64,000 nucleotides of DNA, from the NCBI RefSeq assembly GCF_040939455.1, contig NC_134120.1, positions 53,955,001 through 54,019,000 on the forward strand, written 5' to 3'. A program made the translations under genes and the position numbers. Each line of letters begins with the position of its first letter. The stretch's first letter is position 1. Positions 21,301 through 33,360 of this stretch are shown piece by piece. The DNA is from Microcebus murinus (Eukaryota; Chordata; Mammalia; Primates; Cheirogaleidae). The notes under the pieces were generated by a model. That model worked only from the letters and a program-made list of their open reading frames with translations. It had not been told where the DNA came from and did no database searches.

Positions 21301-22776
21301 ATGAAACAAGCTAACCCTGAGAGTGAATATTGAGGGAAACAGATAAATCTGTGTATCAAATTGATAATATTTTCCCAGAGGAAAAAATGATTTCAAGTAA
21401 TTTCTGAACACAACTCTTTTCATATATATTCTTAGTCGGTTGTAGTCTAAGGACAGAAGAACAAAACTGAAATCCTAAACTTTATTTGGTAGATTTATTA
21501 TTAATTGTTAATATTGATATTGTGTTATTCTAAAATTATTTTACATATAATAGGGTAAATAAGCCAATATATTAGTGTCATTAGGAACCTAAGTTTTCAC
21601 TGTAAGTGAAAAGATGCAAATACTTAAGAAAAAAGTAAGGAAAATCTGTGTAATATTAAATTTGAGTTGAAAATACCAGTATAAAGTCATATCAATATGA
21701 AGTCATGATTTAAATAAATACATATAATATATATACATGCATATGATTTCCTATGCTTTTTTTCATTGAAATGAGCCTGAAACTGTGAAATTTCAGTTGC
21801 AATGAGCATATAGTACACCTACATCTTGCTTTCTAAATAGCAGTCCCCGATAAAAGAAACCACAGCTTATTGAAGAAATTACTAATTAATTCCAGATCTA
21901 GGTCTGGGATAAACCATGTTAGCCTATAGCGCCTTATGCCAGAGAGCAAAGTTGTACTCAAAGACTAGTGAGACTATGTCAAAAAGACACAAGAGCCATC
22001 TCAAAAGGGCTCCCACAGGCCAAATTTGGGACATGTGATCATCCAAAGAATAATAACGGTAATTGATTATAATAATTGATTTTTTTTTAAATTCATGCAT
22101 CTATGGTAAACTTTTAAAAATCAAAAATATTAAAAAGAAATAAATAGAAGCAGCAGAGGACATTTTCTTTGCAGAATATTACAATACCAGGAAGTAAATG
22201 TAGAAATAAGATATTTAGAAAATCACCATTTCACAAAGCCCAATATAAAAGCTGATGATGATGGTAACCATCAGTGTTTGCTAAAACAACTGAGAGTCAG
22301 AATAGCCACGCAATCTTCATGTGTCACCTGCAGATTACATAATCATCTTGTTATGAAGGGAAACTGAGCCTTTACAATGGAAGGATCTGGTAGTCAACAC
22401 CTTATTCATCAAATTTAGCAAAGCTGGCCCGGGCACACCCTCATATGTCCTCCCAGTGTGAGACAGTTGGAAGGCTGCAGATTCGCTTGTGTTATATTTG
22501 TGACATAAATGTTTAACCCGGAAACAATCAGAAATATTTAGAATGTGAGATAGTCTGCGATACCACTGGCCTACACTCTTCAAAAAATGTTACAGGGGGA
22601 AAAAGCAAGTGGACTGTTCTAGATTTAAAGAGGCGTCACCAAATGCAGTGTTTGAGCTGGGATGCAGGGGAAAGCAGCTGCGAAAAGCATTTGGGGGCAA
22701 CTGGGTGTGCTGATGCAGATTTCATATTAAATGGTGTTGTAGACTCTTTTTCTTAGTTGTGATACCGTTGTGGTTG
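21301..22776. other. Unique AT-rich sequence, no gene seen
   Basis: No gene or named repeat is recognised across about 1.5 kb. Confidence 0.5.
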
Positions 22777-22778
22777 TA

Positions 22779-22919
22779 TAGAGTGTCTCAAAAGTCTCCA
22801 TACAAAGGATAAAATTTTGTAATGAATATGTTTAAATAAAGGTACATTTAGCTACAATTTCCCATTTTCACTGCATTCCCATTTTCCCACCACACATTGG
22901 TGACTTTGGGGACACCCTG
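22779..22919. mobile_element. Mariner-like MITE
   Basis: The 141 bp element is flanked by TA on both sides (22777-22778 and 22920-22921). Left end 'tagagtgtctcaaaagtctc' and the inverse of the right end 'cagggtgtccccaaagtcac' match at 15 of 20 positions, consistent with an original CAGGGTGTCC… terminal repeat. TA target duplication and this end type point to the Tc1/mariner superfamily. No transposase is present. I cannot name the family. Confidence 0.65.
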
Positions 22920-22921
22920 TA

Positions 22922-23903
22922 TAGGAGATCCATGCTGAAGTAGTGTTTAGGGATAAAAATAGTATCTAAAACTTACTTTCAGATGGTTCATGAAATAAAA
23001 CTATGTAAGGTATGGAGAAAGAGCAAGAGAAAGCGAATGTTAGCAATTGCTGAATCCAGGTAAGGGCTATTCAATGTAGATGGTACTATTCTTTTGCTTT
23101 TACTGCAGAGTTGAGGATTTTCAAGATAAAAAGTTGTGGGGAAGAAAGCTGTCAAGTATAGAAATACAGCTGCGTTTTCTCTCTCAGATGCTTATAAACT
23201 GATTTTGTGTTATTTTTACCCTTCTTTCCAGTTTTATACTTTCCAGTATAAAAGTTAAGTCAACAAAATGTCTGTAACTCTGAAAGTCCTTTAAAAAGTT
23301 TGATTAAATGACCGCATAAGGGCTTCCTTCCCCGTGGTGAGTTGTGGTTATTGGTAATGAGCAGGCGCGTGTGGACAGAGCGTGTGTCCTCCCCAAGGGT
23401 CCTGTGTGCAGACTCGGGGCCGCGTGTCCTCAGGGCATAACGTGGGGAGCAGAGAGGCAGAAAACAGCAAGCGTGCAGCTGGCGGCCGTCTGCTTTGGTC
23501 AGAGGGGGAATGCCACTGAGGGACCCAGGCCACATGCCAGTGTTTAAAGGGACGGGCTACCTCGTCTACATTCCAAACACAGTGGCTGTAGGGACAGTGC
23601 CCTGGGCCTGGGGCTGCTCTGCTACGTGTTACTGAACCTTAGCCTGTCCTACTAAAGTGCTGTGGGTTTTTTACATTGCTTCAGACATACTGGGTCTTGA
23701 ATTTTGAGTTCCCATGGATGCCTTATTAAGAAAAGCACCAGATCCTATGAATCTGACATGACTGGTTTGTATTGACGTTGACTCTTTCCTCTTAGTGACT
23801 CTTCTGTAAGGTCACAATCCTGTGAAAACCCTCCCTGCTATGAAGGGGGCCTTGAAAGTCCATGTTGAAACCAAGTTTTATTTCCAATCATCCATCCTTT
23901 CAT
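22922..23903. other. Unique sequence, no gene seen
   Basis: It is GC-richer from 23330 to 23640. Short overlapping open frames there (23260-23547, both strands) resemble no family. Confidence 0.5.
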
Positions 23904-23920
23904 CTTTCTCCCCTTCTTTT

Positions 23921-24273
23921 TGTTTTTTTTTTTGTTTGTTTGTTTGTTTGTTTTTTTGAGACAGAGTCTCGCTTTGTTGCCCAGGCTAGAGTGAGTGCCA
24001 TGGCGTCAGCCTAGCTCACAGCAACCTCAAACTCCTGGCTCAAGCAATCCTCCTGCCTCAGCCTCCCAAGTAGCTGGGACTATAGGCATTCGCCACCATG
24101 CCCAGCTAATTTTTTGTATATATATTTGTTGGCCAATTAATTTCTTTCTATTTATAGTAGAGACGGGGTCTCACTCTTGCTCAGGCTGGTTTCGAACTCC
24201 TGACCTCGAGCAATCCGCCCACCTCGGCCTCCCAGAGAGCTAGGATTACAGGTGTGAGCCACCGCGCCCGGCC
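23921..24273 (-). mobile_element. Strepsirrhine Alu, complete
   Basis: A full dimeric Alu in minus orientation with a (GTTT)n-rich tail at the left. It has the linker insert 'ggccaattaatttctttct' and 'ctcactcttgctcaggctgg', the strepsirrhine form. A 16-17 bp target duplication, 'tttctccccttctttt', flanks it (23905-23920 and 24274-24289), proving insertion by L1-style retrotransposition. It has low divergence, so it is fairly young. Confidence 0.97.
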
Positions 24274-24289
24274 TTTCTCCCCTTCTTTT

Positions 24290-26696
24290 ATGTGTCTAAA
24301 CACCACAGTCCAAAATATGTTTAGAATCTTCGATATGGTAATAAAACTTCTATGCTGTCTCCTCTTCCTCGTATTTCTGCCCTCACCCCCACCCTCTTCC
24401 TGGGCAGTCTCCCTGATTCAAAAGCTCGCCGTGTCCATAATGGTCACACAGCAAACATGTAGCCTATGGTAGATGAGCATGCTGGTGGTTTTAGCCTAAT
24501 GAGTCTGGAGACTGGTGGGAAAGAAATTATGAGTGAGGTGTTCAAAACCAAGAGATGACATGTGGAAAACAAGAAGCATTAAAATAGTGAGGTTCTATCT
24601 GTCTCTAGAAAGTTCTCTCTGTGGAATGGCACCCATAGTTCAGGGCTGAGTGCAGGGAACTGAGGGGAGCCTGCCGGACTCCAGGCTGGAAACAAACAGA
24701 CTCCTCTGTGAATGGGCACTTTCTGCTCCATCTGTGGTAGCTGCGGATGTTCTTTCATTAGGCCGTATTTATCTGTTGTGATTGCAGGATCAGAGTGATT
24801 TATGGCCCAGGCAGTCTGGAAATAATGCAGTCAGGAAATAGCACGGCCACAGCTGTATACATCCAGCATATCCTGTCTGTTCAAAGGGAATGTAGAAATC
24901 CACTTCTCAATGACATTTTTGTGCTGCTTTTTTATTTTTCTTCCTTTTGAAATACTACGTTGTTCAGTACTCCTGTCTGACAATGTCATGTACTTAGAGT
25001 GATACAGTGTTAGTCAGCCCAGGACTTGGTCTTTATCGCTGCTTTGCCAGATTTGAGCTGCAATTGCCCCTTTTACTGTCCTAAGGATCAGGCATACAAA
25101 TCTTTCCTCTCGGGAGTCAAAGAAGGCTCCCTTGAGAAGCTGCTTCCCAGACACACCTGAGAGGCCAGCCTCCCCGGGGACAGGACTCTCTGGGTGAGAG
25201 ATTTCATCTTGATGGTGGCATTTCTGCACCGAAACTCTCAGGAGCTGCAGTATTGTTACCCACACTCTGGCCAGGGGACTGGGAAATAGCCAGGGTGGAA
25301 CTGAGTCAAAATTCTCAACTCCTAGAATTTTATTTTATTTTTTAATGTTCCGGGAAAGCCAGTTACAGAGGCCTTCCATATGGCCTTCATTAGCTAACTC
25401 TGACCTCCGGCCTAAACATACGTTTGCTCTGTGGCTCTGTCTCACATGAAATTGCTGTAAGGTTGTTACAGTGCTAGCTGCCTTTAACAAAGTTAATGAC
25501 TACAGGGTAGACCCAGCCAGCACCACAGTTGTCATGCATTCTGAATAAGCAAAGAAACAGTAAAAAGGAAATATTAAATCAATCCTGACATCATATGAGA
25601 CAAAACAAAAAGGACACACATGAATCCTTACTGAAGCCTGGGTAATATTCTTGTTACCAGTTAGTCTTTTTCCAGTTGAGCACATCTTGCAGTCTTGCAG
25701 AAAGCTCTTGAAGAACTAAAATTACTGAGCGTCTGTTTCTGTTGAATAAGCCATCCTCTAGAGCGTGAGCCATAATTTGGGTTGGATATAGCTGGCAGTC
25801 GGGGAGGTTTGTGGGATTAATTTGTGTCAGCATTTCTTAAGAACTCTGGGGTTAGGGCCTGTCACGTCAGTCCCTTTTAGGAGTGCCAGGTAAGTCTGCC
25901 TTGAGCTGTCCTAGGTCAATAACATATCTTCACTATGGATGTGACAAGAGCTGTCAGGTGCCTGCTCTTGTTTTTAGGTAAAGTCATGCACCTCTGCTCC
26001 TTAGTGCTGTTAGTGGTAGAGAGATAGGAGTAGGAGGGAGTGAAATGAGCACTGTGTCCCTCCTTGAAGAAGAGTGCTATGTCAGTACAAGGAAATGTCG
26101 TGCAGGTAGATAATGTATCAACATTCTGGTTTTGCAAATCTCAGAAACCGTCCTATTTGCCTAAAATATCCAGTTGTCTAGGATTAGTGCCCAGTAGAGG
26201 GATTGGCAGAAAAAGACTCATTATAGTTGGCTTTCAAATTATTTTTCACATTGGACACCAACTAGATTAAGACCATTAGATTATGTCAAAAAGCAGTTGG
26301 AGAAACATTTTCATTGGGAGGGCCACTGGTGCTGATGTTGCTAAGTGGCATGTGATGTTGCCATGTTCCCATACTGCCACCAGATGGTCCTCACCTCCCC
26401 TTTCATGAGCCTGGGTCAGAAGCCACTGTTCTTCTGAAATATACTGTTACCTTAGGGTAATCTATTGGCCCTCAAAATTTAAAATCACATGAAGTGTGTG
26501 GTGGGATGGAAACAGCCCTCATATAGCTATGTCATACAGACGTGTGGGCATCCAACAGGCACGCTAGAGAGCCACAAAGAACTCTAAGTTTTGATTGTCT
26601 CTGAGTCGCCCACTGGAAGTGTATTGAGTAGAATGCCAACTAAATGCTCATTTAAAGCACTTAAAGGTAAAGGGACAATATTTGGTTCTAGTTTGT
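24290..26696. other. Unique sequence, no gene seen
   Basis: About 2.4 kb without a recognised gene or repeat. The block 24750-24860 ('gtgattgcaggatcagagtg' and following) is even and motif-rich, possibly conserved. A CTCF-like core lies near 26376-26394. Confidence 0.5.
26376..26394 (+). promoter_or_regulatory. Possible CTCF-type motif
   Basis: 'tgccaccagatggtcctca' matches the CTCF core CCASYAGRKGGC at 11 of 12 positions, the last C being T; the downstream part fits poorly. A single short match in 64 kb is close to chance, so this is only a candidate. Confidence 0.25.
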
Positions 26697-26765
26697 TTTG
26701 AGAGACTAAGATAGTTTCTGCACATAGTAAGTGTTCAAAAATATTTGTTGAGTATTTGAGTGAAC
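26697..26765 (+). mobile_element. L2 LINE 3' end
   Basis: Sense L2 terminus: 'ctgcacatagtaagtgttca' followed by 'aaaatatttgttgagtatttg'. Short but characteristic. Confidence 0.55.
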
Positions 26766-27889
26766 AGCAAGGTATTAAATAACATTGTAGTCATGTTCTT
26801 AAGTTTTAAGCTATTGTTCTCTGTAATAAGGTGAATTATTTAAGGTTACTATAAGGTTATTTTAGGTAATAATGTTGCTATTTACTCAGCATATGTTTTT
26901 ATGGAAAATAATGTGATACACAGAGGCTGTGGCACTAACCTAAGCATCTGTGAAGCATCAATGATAGTCATCAGTTGACTGCTACATGTGAATTCAATGT
27001 GATCAACACTCAAATTGTTGGAAAGACCTATTTACAGTGAAAGAATGGGAAAACTAAAAAAAAATGTTACTTTTTATCACCCTGTGGAATTTGATGAGTC
27101 ACTAGTTTGGAACTCTCATTTCTGTTCATAGGACAAGGTTAAGAGAAATAGAATTAAGAAGTTGCTTAGGAGTAAGCTTTTCTGTTTATTGGAAGTCAGT
27201 ATTGTACGTTCATAAATTTATAATCTGCATTATGTTCCAGCAATATGTTAGTGCTGAGTTCATAAGATTAATCAGGCCACATGCTGTCCTGCAGCTTCAC
27301 TAATATAGTTCTCAGTAACATCAGCGTTTTCTCTTTCACACCACACACAAAAAGCCTTACAGAGCAGTGCGTAAGCAGTCCTAACAGGCAAATGTTCAGA
27401 CTTAGGGAAAGATGAAGTTTGGCTTTTCTGTTATGGTTGGTGAACAAGATAATGTGCTCTAAGTGTATGATAGGAAAATAGAGCCAAGTCATTTGGCTGC
27501 CAAATTCATTGTCATTGACACTCCACGCAGGACTTCACCATTCCTTAAAACCTCATTTCAGGAATTCCAGCCAATGAGGGACTACCTAGAAGCTGGTGGA
27601 ATGAGAATGTTCTGAGTCTGATGAGTGGAAATAGGTCATCCTTGTTCTTTGCTACATTTTTCTGTGTGTACACCCTGCCTCTGGAATTTTTACTAACTGG
27701 ATATCTGTTGGAAGATCTGTTCCTTTTGCCTAGACTGTGAACTGGGAAGACATGTGCATTCATTTCACTAACATAAAATAATTTTGCCATTGATTGTTAG
27801 AAAATGAATCACAATTTTAAACTGAAGTTGTATCTTTTTTTAGTAAAGACATGCCTCCATATTTATAAGAAAACAAATCAGATGTGATC
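26766..27889. other. Unique AT-rich sequence, no gene seen
   Basis: No gene or named repeat is recognised. Minus-strand frames at 27268-27492 and 27545-27790 are unremarkable. Confidence 0.5.
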
Positions 27890-27990
27890 ATCACTGCAAC
27901 AGGTATGTACTGAGCACCCACCTGTGCTTGGCATTCTGCTCAGTGCTGGTTCTGTAGTGGGGAGAGGAACAGTCTAGACGTGAAGTAACC
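27890..27990 (-). mobile_element. L2 LINE 3' fragment
   Basis: Reverse L2 end: 'gtatgtactgagcacccacc', then 'tgcttggcattctgctcag' and 'tggttctgtagtggggag'. Confidence 0.45.
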
Positions 27991-28407
27991 TACAGGGTTG
28001 CATCTGTCATTCTTTCCACCTTGTCCCTGTGCCTACAACCAGTTGGATTCCCTGCTTCCATATGGGCTCTGTTTATCTACATATGTGGAACATAACGTTG
28101 TCCTATTAGGCTGGAATATTGACAGCTCCACAGAATGCCAGATCCCAGAATAAGTTAAATAAGTAAATCATTAAGATGGTATATTTAAATGTCCGAGTTA
28201 CCAGTTATTATTGGGCAGCCAGAGTTGTGTAGGGACGGTGGCAAAAGAGGATCTGGGACACGTGCCCAGAAGAGGCAGAGGCCAGTCCTGTACTCCTCAG
28301 ATGTACATACAACAGCTTCAGGACAGAGAGCTCAGATCCTGCCTGCTCCAGTTTTAGAGATTTCATCTTCTCTCTCCCCCATGTGCATAATCCTCGGGGT
28401 TTTTTTA
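27991..28407. other. Unique sequence, no gene seen
   Basis: Nothing is recognised between the L2 piece and the MIR/L1 composite. Confidence 0.5.
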
Positions 28408-28433
28408 ATATAATAGTAATAGCACTAAGAGTG

Positions 28434-28942
28434 AACCGGAACTAGACAAGGATGCCCACTATTTCCTCATTTATTCAACATAGTGCTCGAAGTCCTAGCT
28501 TTAGCAATCAGGCAAGAGAGGGACATTAAGGGCATCCAAGTGGGTGCAGATGAGATCAAACTCTTGCTTTTCGCAGATGATATGATATTATACCTAGAAA
28601 ACCCCATGGATTCCTTCAAGAGACTCCTAGATTTGATAAATGAGTTTGGTAATGTCTCAGGTTACAAAATCAATATACACAAATCAGAGGCATTTATATA
28701 TGCCAAGAACCATCAAGCTGAAGCTCAAATCAAAAACGCAATTCCTTTTACTATAGCCCCAAAGAAAATTAAATATCTAGGAATATATCTAATGAAAGAT
28801 ACGAAAGACTTATACAGGGAGAACTATGAAACGCTAAAAAAAGAAATTGTAGAAGATGGAAACAGATGGAAAAACATACCTTGTTCATGGATTGGTAGAA
28901 TCAATATCGTTAAAATGTCAGTATTACCTAAGGGCATCTACG
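28434..28942 (+). mobile_element. Internal L1 ORF2 fragment lacking a 3' end
   Basis: About 509 bp from the middle of L1 ORF2, inserted in a MIR. It is truncated on both sides: it starts in the reverse transcriptase domain and stops before the end of ORF2, with no 3' UTR and no poly(A). The only flanking duplication is the 5 bp 'gagtg' (28429-28433 and 28943-28947). Normal L1 insertions keep the 3' end, so this copy arose by an unusual route. Confidence 0.85.
28439..28939 (+). pseudogene. L1 ORF2 reverse transcriptase fragment
   Basis: The open frame (159 codons from 28483) covers the palm of an L1 reverse transcriptase. The catalytic FADDMILYL box is intact at about residues 30-38 of the frame, followed by the conserved KYLGIYL and [10 protein letters not shown] segments and [18 protein letters not shown]. 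Endonuclease, the first catalytic aspartate region and the cysteine-rich C-terminus are missing. It cannot make a working enzyme, and no promoter is seen. Confidence 0.9.
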
Positions 28943-29165
28943 GAGTGCTGACAGTACTCTAAGTATGAGCTATTTATGCTACGATATGCCTGAAGTTGTT
29001 TCATCCTAACCCCAACTCAGTGAGGGGGACCCCAACGTTAACCCTTGCGTTACAACTGAGGAAACCAAGGTGCAGAGACCTGCCTGAGGTCGCAGAAGTC
29101 GTGAGTGGAGGAGCAAGCAGGGACTCGCAACCAGGCAGTTTGACACCAGAGCCTATGGCCATAAC

Positions 29166-30354
29166 TCACATCCTGCTCCAGGTATCCCAGATCCTGGGAA
29201 GAAGAAGAGAAAATCTAGCCTGAAGAACAGCGCCAAGGGTAGGGTTCTGGTCTGCCAGTTAGCAGTACCATTTGATGGCAGGAGGCCCCTAAGCAAGGTC
29301 AGTGCAAATCTGTAACAAAAGATAGGTAATGCTCTCAGTTTCCTCAAGAGAAATATACACCATGGGTTTCTGTTTTCCCTACAGCTTAGTTACCTAGGAA
29401 GATTCATTTATTATTTATATAAGTAATACATCACAGGGACGAGATTCACTGAAGGGAAGATATTTCATTTCCCATCATCCTACAGGGAAACAATGAACCC
29501 AAATAAATCCTACAAATTCTCCCTGGAGAGGGAGCAGTGATTGATTCATTTTTGCATTTGCCAAATGCCTAGATAGTCAAAGAGTGCATTTTGTTCCCTC
29601 TTTTAATGAGGTTCTCTTACCTGTGGTTCATTCCGACTTTATTTCCACTGTGGTTTTGAATAACAGTAAAAGAAGAAATGACACTATATCCCAGTATCCT
29701 GAGTTAAAAACCCAATTCCAAACAACAAAAAAATCTTACTGATTGTTAAATAATATTTTGTCACTTATAGTAAATATTGCATTCATGCCCCAAAGGAGAC
29801 TTTACAGCTGTCCCATGCTAAATGCTATTCATGGAGCTTTGGGGAGGCCCTGAAACTCACCATGTAGCAGTGTCCTCGTGACTGAATATAAACTTTGTAG
29901 TCACAAAACCTTAAGAAGTTACAAAACAGAGCAAGATAGAGGACTTCCAAAAGCACTGTCTGGGATGGCAGACATCATTGCCACAGTGTAGGGGCCACTT
30001 TATGACCCCGCCACTGTGCCCCTGTGAGCCCCTGGGGGAGGGAGTGGGCTGTGCCACAGCAACCGCGTGGGACAACACCAGAGTGGGAGCTCTGCCGTGT
30101 CGGGTCAGCCACAGGTGGGTGCAGGTGACTGGCAACTAGTAATAAGGTACTTTTTTAAATGGACTTTCCTTTTTTTTACCTGTCAGGCTCAAGGCTGTCT
30201 TTGTAATACCTTTTCATTCCATTCAGTTGTTCTTTCTTGAGTGCTAGAAGGGGGGAAATTGGAAATGAATATACCATGGCCCGTCTGGCCTGTACTACAG
30301 CCATGATGGGCAAAGATTGGCAAGCAGTAATCACCAGCTCAAGTGACTAACGTT
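29166..30354. other. Unique sequence, no gene seen
   Basis: No gene or named repeat is recognised in about 1.2 kb. GC is higher around 29990-30130. Confidence 0.5.
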
Positions 30355-30666
30355 AATTTTTATAAATCTTGCAAATTGTTATTTTTTCAAATAATTTCAA
30401 ACTCACAAAAAGTTATAAGAATAGTACCAAAAATTCTCATATACGTTTTACCCAAATTCCTTAATAGTTAAAATTTGACATTTGTGTATTTGCATGTATG
30501 TTTGAGAAAGTCATAAACACAATGTCTTTTTATTCCTAAATACCTCAATTCCTAAAAAGTAAAATATTCTTTTATATAACTGTAATATATAAATTATAAT
30601 TTTTAATAATTTGATAAGGTATATTTAAGGTCATCCTATTTAAATAGTAAAGTAAGTTTTTTTCTT
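30355..30666 (-). mobile_element. Old L1 LINE 3' fragment
   Basis: The order 'aataatttcaaactcacaa', 'aagttataagaatagtacc', 'tctcatatacgttttaccc' and 'cctaaatacctcaattcct' fits the reverse of an old L1 3' region. It may continue after the Alu that follows. Confidence 0.55.
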
Positions 30667-30682
30667 CTATTAATTCATATTT

Positions 30683-31110
<428 letters not shown>

Positions 31111-31265
31111 TAAGGGTGTTCTGTTTAACATACTGACGACTGTTCCTTTTCAAGGTGACCATTTTTTAAAATCTGTGAATGGCTCATGTCATTACTCGTG
31201 TCCTTTTAAAATGCATTTGTGAATACCATACCAAAATAAGTTCATGGTGCTGTTACTTAATCTCC

Positions 31266-31632
31266 CCTTTTATTCATCTGCTCAGGCTGCCATAACAAAA
31301 TACCACAGACAGGGTGGCTTGAACAACACACGCACATTTCCCACATTTCTGGAGGCTGGAAGTCTAAGACCACAGTGCGACCAGCTCCCCTCCTGGGAAG
31401 GGCGCTCTTCCTGGCGTGCAGAGGGCCACCTTCTCACTGTGCCCTCACCTGGGGAGACAGCTCTCTTCTTTTTCTTATAAGGACACCAGTCCTATTAGAT
31501 TAGGGCCCACCCTAATGGCCTCATTTATCCCTAATTCCCCACCAGAGACCCCATCTGTAAACATAGTCACACTGGGGGAAGGAGTTCAACCTGTGAATTT
31601 TGGAGAGACACATTTCAGACCATTGTGCCCAC
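31266..31632 (-). mobile_element. MLT1/MST-type (ERVL-MaLR) solo LTR
   Basis: Reverse MaLR LTR: 'ctcaggctgccataacaaaa', 'taccacagacagggtggctt', 'tttctggaggctggaagtc', then 'attagggcccaccctaatgg' and 'gaattttggagagacaca'. No internal viral sequence lies on either side, so it is a solo LTR left by recombination. Non-coding. Confidence 0.8.
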
Positions 31633-33000
31633 TGTCTGCTCGCCGTGGTGACGGGGTAACACCCTCAAGCATGTGATGCCTCTTCTGGCATGTGCTGCAG
31701 TTTGAAGGGCGGTGAACCCTCACCGGAAAGGTCACACTGGGTTTCTTCTCCTCAGCACCTTTTGCCGCATCTTGCTTTTCACATTTCCCCTCTCCCTGCC
31801 TGACTTAAAACAACGTTTTGCAAAAAGTCTCTCAATATTGAACTAGATATTTACGTTTTACAATGGAGCTTGAATTTCAGGGGAGGGCACAGGGTGGGCT
31901 TGACGGTCGTGTCTTTAGACTTGAAGCGCTTCAGGTTTCTCAGGCTGGGTTATTATGAGATCTCGTGGCTCCCTTATTTTGAGGGAAGAGAGTGGAAAAT
32001 AGAGATAAGCCAGAAGTCAAATCCCATTTTCCCAGCCCTCCTATGGCCACGCCTAGTGGTCACATTTTAGAATATTACACAGCTCGTTTTACAATAAATA
32101 GATATACTTGAAAGTAGCACTGAGAGCAGAGGGCCTCTCCCCGCTGTTCCACGCACCAGAGTTCTGGTCATTCTGTGCTCACCGTGGGCCCGAGGGAGAC
32201 TGGAGACCAGTAGGGCATCTCTTGTCACCTGCCTCATGCAGAAATTTGTCTATGCAAACGGTAAAAAAAGAAAGAAAAAGAGAACCCACAGATGAGTGTG
32301 TATCTAGTATGACCCTGTCCTTTAAGATATTTCTGTCTGGTTTCAGTCACATTTTTAATTCTTCCTTCCCACTTCCATTAGTTCTTCTCATATTTTTTGG
32401 AAGTGGTAAGAAATTGGCAGACTTCTCACAGGACTACTGCCTTAGCAAACCACCAATAATCCTTGTAACCTGCCCACATTTCAGTTCCTTATCTCATCAC
32501 AGGATTTATTTCCTCACAGATCCAGACTGTAATCTTATTATTTTAAGTATTTTTCTCCTTGACTCTGCCTCAGCTGTCCTGTTCTCTCCCGCCTCCCCGC
32601 AGTTACCTTATCTTAATAAAATGTAATCAAAGCTGCCCACAGTGTCAGCAGACCTTCCATTTTGTTTGAACAGCCTCCTGGCCACGCTCTCTAGCTGACC
32701 TGCCTGCTATGCCCCGGTCCCTGCAGGACCTCCGTGAAGGACCTGCCAGCCTCGGCTTAGGCAGCACACGGCTATGATTACTTTTCCATTCATCACCCCT
32801 AAAAATGAGTTTGTGCTTTAATTTGTGCATATGTGTATTACTGCTAGTTTAGATTTTTCTTGGGAAACGCAGGGAGGGACTCCTATCTAGCTCAGTTATA
32901 TGGTCCAGCTCTAGAAGAGCACCATTCTAGGTTTTGAAGATAACACGGTGTAGCTGGTATTGTACATATTAACATTTATAGAGTTCCTTTGCTATTTAGA
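31633..33000. other. Unique sequence, no gene seen
   Basis: No gene is recognised. The open frame at 32108-32626 starts at a non-ATG codon; its first real ATG is at about 32252 (roughly 124 codons), and it resembles no protein family. Confidence 0.5.
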
Positions 33001-33008
33001 ATAGCTGG

Positions 33009-33351
33009 GCCGGGCATGGTGGCTCATGCCTGTAATCCTAGCACTCTGGGAGGCCGAGGCAGGCGGATTGCTCAAGGTTGGGAATTCGAAACCAGCCTGA
33101 GCAAGACCCCATCTCTACTAAAAATAAAAAGAAATTAATTGACCAACTAAAACTATATATATACAAAAAAAAAAAAATTAGCTGGGCATGGTGGCGCATT
33201 CCTGTAGTCCCAGCTACTCGGGAGGCTGAGGCAGTAGGATCACTTGAGCCCAGGAGATTGAGGTTGATGTGAGCTAGGCTGATGCCATGGCACTCACTCT
33301 AGCCTGAGCAACAAAATGAGACTCTGTCTCAAAAAAATAATAATAAAATAA
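33009..33351 (+). mobile_element. Strepsirrhine Alu, complete
   Basis: Plus orientation from 'gccgggcatggtggctcatg' to an A-rich tail 'aaaaaaataataataaaata'. The linker carries the strepsirrhine insert ('aaagaaattaattgaccaac'). A 9 bp target duplication, 'aatagctgg', flanks it (33000-33008 and 33352-33360). Confidence 0.95.
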
Positions 33352-33360
33352 AATAGCTGG

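Larger units (their letters stand above)
28408..29165 (-). mobile_element. MIR SINE split by an L1 fragment
   Basis: The outer parts (28408-28433 and 28948-29165) join into one reverse MIR: 'aataatagtaatag'-like start on the left; 'cagtactctaagtatgagc', 'caactgaggaaaccaagg' and 'cagagacctgcctgaggtcg' on the right. The L1 piece at 28434-28942 separates them. Confidence 0.7.

Noticed and set aside
32108..32626. Longest non-transposon open frame (172 codons)
   Set aside because: It begins at a non-ATG codon; the first ATG leaves about 124 codons. No domain, no family resemblance, and this length is expected by chance in 64 kb.
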